Below, piece after piece: positions 8,829 to 19,435 of a stretch of DNA of 64,000 nt. Position 1 is the first letter of the stretch. Each line of letters begins with the position of its first letter. The notes under the pieces are model-generated. The model searched no databases and had not been told where the DNA came from. It saw nothing but the letters and a program-made list of their open reading frames with translations. Location of the stretch: contig NC_087071.1 of the NCBI RefSeq assembly GCF_963678635.1, positions 3,239,624-3,303,623 on the forward strand. Direction: 5' to 3'. The position numbers were made by a program, and so were the translations under genes. Origin of the DNA: Symsagittifera roscoffensis. Taxonomy: Eukaryota; Xenacoelomorpha; Acoela; Convolutidae.

Positions 8829-10471
8829 GCCGACAACTTGGATCCCTACACCGTTCAAATTCCCATCCAACCAACCTCACTACTCCAATTACAATAGTAC
8901 CACTTTTTGCTTTCCCACCACCCGATTTCCCAACCAGTAATGTAACATCAGGCATGAATTCCGATACTATTTCACACATCTCAGTTTTATACTCCACATC
9001 ACAACTCAATAACCCGAATATTGAAACCCCCGATGAATTTGCCGACTCTGAACCATCTCCATCCAATAATTTTCCCACCAACCCCTCAATTTTTTCCCAA
9101 CCCCCTTTTCAACCAATGACACCAAATAACCCTGTCCCCACCAATTCTACACCCTCTTATGCTTCCCAAGTCACTCCAACCTATTCTTCATATCATTCAG
9201 ACCGATCATCCAATTCTCCAGATACCCCCCAAATCTCCCCAGAACTAGATAATTTTATTACATTACAACAACAACCCTACCACCTTGACAACCCCACCAT
9301 AAACCAAATTTTATCCACAATAGATTCATCCAACCCTCCTACCCCTACACCCTCTTCAATTTATACCGAATCATTAGCACCATCATCCACATCTACTGAA
9401 TCTTCACTCAGCACTAATAGAGCTTACCGCACTTTTAAAAGAAAGTTCCCCAACCATCCTTTCCCAGCAAAACCAGGAACAGCCCGTGAATATATAAATC
9501 ACCCAAATCACACAAATACAAAAGAATTTTTAGCTATCACCTTACCCTCATTTCCACAATACACCTTAAACACCCCTCACGACACTAACGAAACACGTAA
9601 CTTTGTAGACGAACACGTTTTAATGCCTACCCTTCCTTGGACCTCATATTATCATTTTACTAATCCCCTTTGCTTACCTTTATCTAACACTCACATCGAT
9701 ATAGAACGAAATAAGGACATGCTATATCGACTCACTACACCACTAACACCTAGACAATTTACTTACATAGGATATAAAAAATCACTAAAAACATACACTG
9801 CACCCCGAGCTAACGAATATACGCTAGAATATTACGATCATAACATCATCAGAACTAACCAAGATCAGTTCTTAGACGATGACCGCTTCGCTAACCCACA
9901 AATCACAGAAAAATTTTTCTTTAAAACACCATATGTATTTACACTCAATATATTTGATCGCAAATTTGACCACATCATCTCAGAAGCACTAACAGACACG
10001 CAAGCCTACGAAAGTTTTAAAGAACGCTTCCAAATATTTTCACTAACCTTTCATTTCCTTGCACCACATGAAAGAGATCTGCACTGCTCACACAATATTA
10101 TGTTGCGCACTAAACAAACTCACACATATACATATTATCGTTTTATCCAAAATCACTTCGACCTACACACTCCCTCCAGACAACCACACCACCGTTTTCA
10201 ATTCATCAATTCCAAATACACCTCACCATTCTTTCTTAACTTCACATATTGCATTAAAGATACTAACCTTCATGGTATTCTTCGAAATTATGATCCCATA
10301 ACCCAAATGTATATTTTTTGTCCCATCACCAAGACCTTCAACGCAGAGGAATCCCGACCCTTCCTTCTCCCACACGAATTTGTTCAACCTATAGAAATCC
10401 CCATTTTAGAATTCATCCACAACACTAAATTCAATCACAAATTATATAATCTAATCCAAAACACATTATGA
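8825..10471 (+). CDS. Unrecognised 548-residue accessory protein downstream of env
   Basis: This intact frame starts in the ATGA shared with the env stop and ends in TGA, which again sits in an ATGA (10468-10471). Residues 1-195 are low complexity, rich in Pro, Ser, Thr and Asn, and probably disordered. Residues about 196-548 have mixed composition with many Phe, Tyr, His and Thr and look folded. No signal peptide, membrane span, zinc finger or enzyme motif stands out. Ty3/Gypsy elements rarely carry a large gene 3' of env, so the position is notable. The layout, disordered N-terminus then globular C-terminus, resembles the 4892-6223 product, but I see no alignable identity. The function is unknown. 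Confidence 0.75.
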   Translation: MSRQLGSLHRSNSHPTNLTTPITIVPLFAFPPPDFPTSNVTSGMNSDTISHISVLYSTSQLNNPNIETPDEFADSEPSPSNNFPTNPSIFSQPPFQPMTPNNPVPTNSTPSYASQVTPTYSSYHSDRSSNSPDTPQISPELDNFITLQQQPYHLDNPTINQILSTIDSSNPPTPTPSSIYTESLAPSSTSTESSLSTNRAYRTFKRKFPNHPFPAKPGTAREYINHPNHTNTKEFLAITLPSFPQYTLNTPHDTNETRNFVDEHVLMPTLPWTSYYHFTNPLCLPLSNTHIDIERNKDMLYRLTTPLTPRQFTYIGYKKSLKTYTAPRANEYTLEYYDHNIIRTNQDQFLDDDRFANPQITEKFFFKTPYVFTLNIFDRKFDHIISEALTDTQAYESFKERFQIFSLTFHFLAPHERDLHCSHNIMLRTKQTHTYTYYRFIQNHFDLHTPSRQPHHRFQFINSKYTSPFFLNFTYCIKDTNLHGILRNYDPITQMYIFCPITKTFNAEESRPFLLPHEFVQPIEIPILEFIHNTKFNHKLYNLIQNTL

Positions 10472-10631
10472 GTTTGCAGTTGGCACTGAAGAACTAACCA
10501 CCATTAAAGCACTTCAATTGCTTTGGCCACTGCTTCAAACTAAAAATATCATCCGCATCTTAGCTAAATTACTAACAACTTCAGATCTCATCCATGACAT
10601 CTTCCCCCACGGTTTCTTCCCCGACGACTAA
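10455..10631 (+). other. Short overlapping open frame at the end of the last accessory gene
   Basis: In the +1 frame relative to the 8825 gene, codons stay open from 10455 to TAA at 10629-10631 and read as a plausible amphipathic peptide (LTTIKALQLLWPLLQ, then an acidic/aromatic end PHGFFPDD). It has no ATG. It could be a frameshifted C-terminal extension of the upstream protein, a small exon (the stop is followed by CAGGTAAAT, a donor-like word), or chance. Confidence 0.3.
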
Positions 10632-12480
10632 CAGGTAAATATGAATTATACATATTATTAACTAATTAAATTTCAACTAGAAACTAACCATTCCTTATTC
10701 ATGTCTTCTTTAGAATTTTAGCCTTCATCCAACGATCATCTGAAAAATTCACAAAAGAAAATAAAAATTGAAAACTTCTTCAAACTGTTTAAAACTCTAT
10801 TAATTTTTTGCACCAAACAAATCACTAAAAATAATACCAATGCAGTAATTTAATTTATAAATTTTTTCCCAAATGCAGTAAATCTAATAATGATGAAAAC
10901 TTGTAACTTAATTTTCCCCAACAACTAGCAGTAAATTTGCATTTCTATGTAATAAATTGATAAAACGAAAATGCAGTACTAACCTTTTGATATTTCCATT
11001 CATTCGCACAAAGATTCTATCCACACTCGCACAGCTCGCCCACGAAGAATTGTTTAAAATAATGAATTTCAGTTTCAAGCTTTCACACTCAACAACTCTA
11101 ACACACGATAACAAGTTTCAAACTTTCCTTTAACCCGGTTGGAAAGGAATTATATACTAAACAACACTAACCAACGCAGCTTACTAAACACCACAAATCA
11201 TAGAATAACAGCATGACTAAGAAAAGGAAACCAACGGTACCCAAACCGGATTAACCCAGTTTAAAACTGGATAATTCATTCTTTTGAAGACTATTATAAA
11301 GTCTAAGAAAGAAATAATAAAACACAAAAAAGTCGAAAGACAAACCCATACCAAAAACAATTTGATTTTTGAAAAAAGGACACAACCAACAAAACGTAAG
11401 AAAAACCACAACAAACCCAACATAAAACGTTGTCACATAACAGGACCCCTCACAAAAACCGCATGCAATCATACTCCCACTCCTGGCCTAACCCACCAGA
11501 AGAGGACGTCCTGAGCATGCTCTATAGCCGGCCTAACCCACCGTGCTACATCCACGCTTTGTGACCACACTCCTATTTTTAATAAGAGCTACTCAAGGGT
11601 GAGTAACTCTTCAAAATAACTGAACTAAAACAAAAAGCTTTTGTGAAAACAACTAACCAAAATCATAACTAAAACATTAAACTAATAAAAATTTTATAAA
11701 ATGTAAATTATATCTTGCAGTATATAGATCAGCATACAACACCAAAGACGAACATCCAAAGGCAAGATGACCCCACTACACTCGAAAAAGAATGGCCAAC
11801 CACAATCAATATGCCGCCCACAATCACAACTCAAAGGATTTAGAGTACGACTTGACTTCGCAGAAAAGGACTTCATTGAACTAGAACAATGACCACCTCG
11901 ATGTTCAAATATACGTACAGATCCGAGTAACCAGGCATCCCCTCCACACACAATCTCCACGCCATTCCCAGACAAGGTCAAACCCAAAAGAAGTTCTCTA
12001 CATGAAACGGAAAAACCTGTCATAGCCAACCATTCTGAAATCAGATTTGAGTTTGTTGCGAAAACCCAGTCGTTGTCTTGAGAAGGATATGATTGGATAT
12101 TTTACCACTGTAAAGTATTTAATATTAACCAATCATGATCCATCTAACTAACAACCCACTTATTTGTAAGTGCTGAAATTACTTGTAATTTCAGCACCAG
12201 AGAGATTTGAATTTAACTTAGAAATTAGTTGACTCTCCAAGAAGACATCAGCTGCCGCAATAAACCAGTATACCCTAGATCTATTGAGCCTAGCAGAGAC
12301 TAGTTAAACAACCTGAGACTAGATAGTATAAGAGTAAGATTAGGATCGGTATTAGACTAAGAAGTTGCACGAATCTATCCGGCCGAAAATAAGATAGCGT
12401 GACGAGCAGACGGTGTACCCTATCCGAAATTACTCTATGAGTTATACACTTCGGTCCTAACTCACTGTTTAGTATTTTTT
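10632..12480 (+). other. 3' non-coding end of the retroelement, LTR not delimited
   Basis: The A-rich, G-poor composition of the element continues to about 12,470 and then changes to the T-rich host background. A TATA-like word lies near 11,147 (TTATATAC) and AATAAA near 12,257. GGCCTAACCCACC is directly repeated around 11,483 and 11,532. A 3' LTR is expected here, but without the 5' LTR in the window its borders and any target duplication cannot be fixed. No gene is supported. Confidence 0.45.
12170..12197. repeat. Perfect 13-bp inverted repeat with a 2-bp centre
   Basis: The arms GTGCTGAAATTAC and GTAATTTCAGCAC are exact reverse complements around TT. The size is too tight for an ordinary hairpin loop at full pairing, so a palindromic protein site or cruciform is as likely as an RNA hairpin. 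It lies in the putative LTR region about 85 bp before AATAAA. Confidence 0.85.
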
Positions 12481-13600
12481 TTATTCATCCCGTTCCAACT
12501 TGCTCTAAACTTTTTTCTAGAAAATTAAAAAGTAAACAAAAAATACCTAGAGCCGAAAAAAACTTGCTGACGTCAAACATAATATATCAATTTTTTATAA
12601 AATGTGTTTCTGTTATTTTATGAGAAAAAAAAACATATATTAAAACTTAGACAGAAAATTGATTTTTTTAATGGCGTGATAGCATCCTTAGTGGCTGGTT
12701 CAAAAGTCTTCAGCTATCAAAAACATCTATCTCCAGCACATTATCATATCTGATTTTTTCTAATTACATATTCTGATATGAATTGAATTTAAAAAAAATT
12801 CCGAGATACAATTGCTCTGCTATTTTCAATGCATCCCGCTTTTTGGTTATTTTGTGCTTTCAATGCAATCAGTGCTAGAATAACCTTTTCATTCGATCAA
12901 CCTTTATTTTAATGTTTTTTTCGTGTTTGTTCATCAGCATCTATTTTTGATAAAAATACAAATATTTACAATCATTTTTTTAGCAAACCTTATTTTTCAA
13001 GAAAACGCAAGGATAAAACTCAGGTAAAATTGCATCTTGTAGAGCGCTGTTTTTTTTTAGGTTGTAGTTTTTTTAAAATCAATTATTTGATAGAAGATTG
13101 AATAATTCTAAGCACACCTTTCGGTTTTTGAAATACAGCACAGTTCAAATTAAATATCGTCTCGCAAAATCTAGAAAAAAAATTCCAAAAGGAAAATCTT
13201 CATAAAACTTTTTTTTTCTAAATCATTTTATCAAGCGGACGACTTTTCTTAAAGAAGTTCAAAATTGATTACCATCATTTTCACAACAGATTTTTTTGTA
13301 TTTGACATAATTCAAATTTTCTTTTTTAAATATGAGAACAGTAGAAAATGCAGCTTTGATTATTTTTGCATTTAATATCTTTCAGCATCAGCGACGTATC
13401 AGTTATGATTATTTCAATCTAAACAACGAATCAAACACTGAACCAAAAAAGGTTGTTTACCCACTGGAACCGTGTTATTTTTGTCTCAACCTTCTACTGG
13501 TTTAAGTTAAAGCAAAAATGATTTATTTTGAGCAAATTTTGCAGCTTTTTTTCTTGCTGTTTTTGTCCCAATTAGTTTTTTGGGACTTTAGCACTTCCCC
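12481..13600. other. AT-rich DNA without a supported gene
   Basis: Composition is T-rich on the + strand with many homopolymer runs. No open frame with coding character, no exon with plausible splice sites and no repeat structure is visible. Confidence 0.6.
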
Positions 13601-16518
13601 AACGTGCAAAAACATATTGAACGTGCAAGGTCAGTGTTTAATCTAATAAAGAGTTGTTTTGATCAACTAGTCTGCGTCGATGTAACTTTCCAATTTTTTC
13701 TGAGCCGGATTCAATAGTTGCCTGAACTACGCCTAATTGGAAATATATCACCTACCACATTTCCAAAAATGACAATTTTTAAATAAACAATATTATAACA
13801 CCAACTGATCGCTTGTAAATTGTCTTTTTGATTTTCAGCTTAGGTTATTTAACTCTTGAGATTGTGCCAAATTTTTGTCAAAAACGGTAGTTGAAAACTA
13901 AATTTTTCGTAAAAATCGATATTACAAAAACAGTCGCGTTTTGTTAAATTCCGCCAAGCAAAACATTTAGATTCACTTTTTGCTTTCCTTTTTTTCAATT
14001 GATTCCATTAAACACAGTTAGAAGATCTAAGGATTACAAACTATAACAACAGTTAAACTTGATAATTAGCCAATTTTATTTGACTCGCAAAGATAAAATC
14101 AAGAAAAATTAGCCGCTGATTCTTCATTTCTTCCCATTCAAATCTGATTCTTCAGAATTCTCAGTAAACACTTTATTTTACAACTATCTCTAAAATCCTT
14201 GTCAAAATCAATGCGCAATTTCTTGAACTATGTTCTCGAACTCGAGTATGATTCAGGAAAAATTCAAATGTTTAGTCTTTGTTAAAGCTGAAAAAAGATC
14301 CATTGGTAAAAATTTACTCCAAAGAACCAGCGGACGACCTTTTCCGTTAAAAAGTGACAAGTTCAGACTAAATAAAGTACATCGCCAAAATCAGGGGCAC
14401 TTTTTCAAAATTTGCGAAAAATTCACAAATTTTTTAGGCGTGCAGAGCACTTTTAAAACTAAATGAGATTACTAGAAGTCATTGCATAGATTTTGGGTCA
14501 AGCTTTTTCCAAGAAAAAAAGAATACAATTTTTTTTCTACAGTGAAAATTAAAAATCTATTTTATGATGTTATGCACCATTTTCAGCGAGGAAGTCCCAA
14601 ATAACACTAAATAAGTTGCATCTTTTTCCTTCCCCGCCTCACATAAGCATCGATTTCATGTTTTACAAGGTTGAGTACGAAAATTAAATATGTTTTTGAC
14701 GGCCTAATCAGTCCGTATGCTAAAATTTTTAATAATCCGACATTGCGAACAGAAAAAATTACTTTAGAAACTTTGCAGGTGGGAAAAGGAAAAAGTTTTT
14801 TTTTGAACTCTCTTCTCATTTTTTTTTCTGAGTAGATTGATTTTTGAGTTTTTGTTTTTTGATAATCGCTGAGTTTTTAAAACATATGGCTGAGTTTTAA
14901 AAACATTTGATGATGTTCTACATTGGATAATGTTTATGGGTAAACATAATCGTAAGACCACTGTGAAAAACAAAATATGTACCTAAGAATCGAAGAACTT
15001 TTTTTTCAAGATACCGCTTATTTCATTGTTTTTAAGACGAGCGAAACTGTCATACAAACAAGGTTTTGCAAATTTTTCTTCAAATATTTGAGTTGACGTA
15101 TGGACAAAGTAACACTAAAAAGCAAATCGATGGAAAAACATGAAATTCAAAACAAGTTACGAATCTGACTCACGACATTAAAGCAGCAGTTGTGTGTAGT
15201 GTACTACTCTGATGAAAAATAAATAACTTTCAGAGGCAGTATCATGTCTTTTGTGTTTTCGACTTATAACGTATTTTTACTCAACATGATTCCAAAAACT
15301 CTTTTATTTATTGTCTTTCTGTGAAAAACTCGTCCGACATTCGTATGTTGTCATTTTACTATCACCTAAGAATGCATGTCACCAATGTAAAATATGTAGG
15401 CATTGTGATTATGTTACATTTTCGTTTTGTAAAAACAAAATAATTTTATAATCCAAAAATTACACCAGAGTAAAAAAACTCCTCAACGCTTAAATAATTT
15501 CAAATTTATTTTATACTTTTAATTCAAAGTATATTACAAGGCTTCAAAATCCTGTTTTCTTTTTATAAGCCGCTTTGCCTTCATATCAATGGAATCAAGA
15601 AAGATATGAAACTGTTTTAAAAGAATTCTAATTTTGAAAAAAAGACAAGTTCTTCTCTCCCAAGCTGAGGAGACACAAACGTTAGAAAAAAAACTGAGCA
15701 AAATAACCTGTTTTATTGAAGGTTAAAAAACTTCAACATTTCTAAGTTTACAAGTTGCTTCACACAGATGTTTTAAACGTGAAGGGTACAAAATTTCTGA
15801 ATTTGTTGAGTCTGCTCTTTTTTTGTTACTGCAGTAAATTACTTTTTCAAACCTCGACATTTTTTGTATCTAAATTGCAAAAAATTTAATTTGAGTTTTT
15901 CTTGCTTAGGAAACAAATCAACTCTCGTTTTGCTCAATTGACTGTCGATCTTAATTTTTCGAAAATCAACTTCAATTTGAAGCTTCAGCTTTAAATTTCA
16001 GCCAAAAACCCAGCAATAATAGCTGCAGCAATCCTGGCTCGACCAAACATGCTACTCAAAAAATTTTCAAGCAATTCCACAGTACAGAAATTAGTATGAA
16101 AGTTCGATGATTATCAATTTTTCATTTATGGAAGTTATTTGACTAGCATTTTCCGTTAAACCGAAAAATTTTTTTCGTAGAACTATATTTTCAAAATTTT
16201 CAACAAGTCATGGTTTACTCAAAACTAAAGTCACCAAAAGTTTGATCCTCTTGCGTTTACATTGGATTGAAAACGACCTGAATTGGGTAAAAAATTTCTT
16301 AATCAAATCATATAATCCAATTATCAAACTTTAATTTTTGGAAAAAATTGTCAAAGATGATTGTTTTTGAAACGCAAAATTTTGATTTCTCATGTATTTA
16401 TCAAGGCATAAAAAACATGCCAGGCAAAAAAACGTTCTTAGTCTGTTTGTAAAAAGTTATCTAGAGAAACGGAAAAAATTCACATTTTGTGGATCCAAGA
16501 CTACGTTAACTTTGAGTT
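13601..16518 (+). repeat. Tandem duplication, unit 1 (2,918 bp)
   Basis: This unit is followed directly by a second copy, each base offset by 2,918. Only scattered single-base differences are seen (for example CTATCTC versus CTACCTC near 14,185, and GACGTATGG versus GAAGTATGG near 15,097), so the duplication is recent or an assembly repeat. The small ORFs inside are AT-rich and give no recognisable protein. Confidence 0.95.
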
Positions 16519-19435
16519 AACGTGCAAAAACATATTGAACGTGCAAGGTCAGTGTTTAATCTAATAAAGAGTTGTTTTGATCAACTAGTCTGCGTCGATG
16601 TAACTTTCCAATTTTTTCTGAGCCGGATTCAATAGTTGCCTGAACTACGCCTAATTGGAAATATATCACCTACCACATTTCCAAAAATGACAATTTTTAA
16701 ATAAACAATATTATAACACCAACTGATCGCTTGTAAATTGTCTTTTTGATTTTCAGCTTAGGTTATTTAACTCTTGAGATTGTGCCAAATTTTTGTCAAA
16801 AACGGTAGTTGAAAACTAAATTTTTCGTAAAAATCGATATTACAAAAACAGTCGCGTTTTGTTAAATTCCGCCAAGCAAAACATTTAGATTCACTTTTTG
16901 CTTTCCTTTTTTTCAATTGATTCCATTAAACACAGTTAGAAGATCTAAGGATTACAAACTATAACAACAGTTAAACTTGATAATTAGCCAATTTTATTTG
17001 ACTCGCAAAGATAAAATCAAGAAAAATTAGCCGCTGATTCTTCATTTCTTCCCATTCAAATCTGATTCTTCAGAATTCTCAGTAAACACTTTATTTTACA
17101 ACTACCTCTAAAATCCTTGTCAAAATCAATGCGCAATTTCTTGAACTAGGTTCTCGAACTCGAGTATGATTCAGGAAAAATTCAAATGTTTAGTCTTTGT
17201 TAAAGCTGAAAAAAGATCCATTGGTAAAAATTTACTCCAAAGAACCAGCGGACGACCTTTTCCGTTAAAAAGTGACAAGTTCAGACTAAATAAAGTACAT
17301 CGCCAAAATCAGGGGCACTTTTTCAAAATTTGCGAAAAATTCACAAATTTTTTAGGCGTGCAGAGCACTTTTAAAACTAAATGAGATTACTAGAAGTCAT
17401 TGCATAGATTTTGGGTCAAGCTTTTTCCAAGAAAAAAAGAATACAATTTTTTTTCTACAGTGAAAATTAAAAATCTATTTTATGATGTTATGCACCATTT
17501 TCAGCGAGGAAGTCCCAAATAACACTAAATAAGTTGCATCTTTTTCCTTCCCCGCCTCACATAAGCATCGATTTCATGTTTTACAAGGTTGAGTACGAAA
17601 ATTAAATATGTTTTTGACGGCCTAATCAGTCCGTATGCTAAAATTTTTAATAATCCGACATTGCGAACAGAAAAAATTACTTTAGAAACTTTGCAGGTGG
17701 GAAAAGGAAAAAGTTTTTTTTTGAACTCTCTTCTCATTTTTTTTTCTGAGTAGATTGATTTTTGAGTTTTTGTTTTTTGATAATCGCTGAGTTTTTAAAA
17801 CATATGGCTGAGTTTTAAAAACATTTGATGATGTTCTACATTGGATAATGTTTATGGGTAAACATAATCGTAAGACCACTGTGAAAAACAAAATATGTAC
17901 CTAAGAATCGAAGAACTTTTTTTTCAAGATACCGCTTATTTCATTGTTTTTAAGACGAGCGAAACTGTCATACAAACAAGGTTTTGCAAATTTTTCTTCA
18001 AATATTTGAGTTGAAGTATGGACAAAGTAACACTAAAAAGCAAATCGATGGAAAAACATGAAATTCAAAACAAGTTACGAATCTGACTCACGACATTAAA
18101 GCAGCAGTTGTGTGTAGTGTACTACTCTGATGAAAAATAAATAACTTTCAGAGGCAGTATCATGTCTTTTGTGTTTTCGACTTATAACGTATTTTTACTC
18201 AACATGATTCCAAAAACTCTTTTATTTATTGTCTTTCTGTGAAAAACTCGTCCGACGTTCGTATGTTGTCATTTTACTATCACCTAAGAATGCATGTCAC
18301 CAATGTAAAATATGTAGGCATTGTGATTATGTTACATTTTTGTTTTGTAAAAACAAAATAATTTTATAATCCAAAAATTACACCAGAGTAAAAAAACTCC
18401 TCAACGCTTAAATAATTTCAAATTTCTTTTATACTTTTAATTCAAAGTATATTACAAGGCTTCAAAATCCTGTTTTCTTTTTATAAGCCGCTTTGCCTTC
18501 ATATCAATGGAATCAAGAAAGATATGAAACTGTTTTAAAAGAATTCTAATTTTGAAAAAAAGACAAGTTCTTCTCTCCCAAGCTGAGGAGACACAAACGT
18601 TAGAAAAAAAACTGAGCAAAATAACCTGTTTTATTGAAGGTTAAAAAACTTCAACATTTCTAAGTTTACAAGTTGATTCACACAGATGTTTTAAACGTGA
18701 AGGGTACAAAATTTCTGAATTTGTTGAGTCTGCTCTTTTTTTGTTACTGCAGTAAATTACTTTTTCAAACCTCGACATTTTTTGTATCTAAATTGCAAAA
18801 AATTTAATTTGAGTTTTTCTTGCTTAGGAAACAAATCAACTCTCGTTTTGCTCAATTGACTGTCGATCTTAATTTTTCGAAAATCAACTTCAATTTGAAG
18901 CTTCAGCTTTATATTTCAGCCAAAAACCCAGCAATAATAGCTGCAGCAATCCTGGCTCGACCAAACATGCTACTCAAAAAATTTTCAAGCAATTCCACAG
19001 TACAGAAATTAGTATGAAAGTTCGATGATTATCAATTTTTCATTTATGGAAATTATTTGACTAGCATTTTCCGTTAAACCGAAAATTTTTTTTCGTAGAA
19101 CTATATTTTCAAAATTTTCAACAAGTCATGGTTTACTCAAAACTAAAGTCACCAAAAGTTTGATCCTCTTGCGTTTACATTGGATTGAAAACGACCTGAA
19201 TTGGGTAAAAAATTTCTTAATCAAATCATATAATCCAATTATCAAACTTTAATTTTTGGAAAAAATTGTCAAAGATGATTGTTTTTGAAACGCAAAATTT
19301 TGATTTCTCATGTATTTATCAAGGCATAAAAAACATGCCAGGCAAAAAAACGTTCTTAGTCTGTTTGTAAAAAGTTATCTAGAGAAACGGAAAAAATTCA
19401 CATTTTGTGGATCCAAGACTACGTTAACTTTGAGT
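16519..19435 (+). repeat. Tandem duplication, unit 2 (2,918 bp)
   Basis: This second copy begins at AACGTGCAAAAACATATTGA exactly where unit 1 ends. The junction brings GTTAAC upstream of another GTTAAC, a short homology that could have mediated unequal exchange. Identity to unit 1 is very high along the full length. No gene is supported inside. Confidence 0.95.

Noticed and set aside
2278-9081. Long minus-strand ORFs across the retroelement
   Set aside because: They are antisense shadows of the plus-strand genes, rich in Val, Leu and Phe as expected from the G-poor plus strand.
14230-14466. 78-codon ORF repeated in the second duplication unit at 17,166
   Set aside because: Its repetition is explained by the DNA-level duplication; the composition is random-looking and the start codon is not kept as part of a longer frame.
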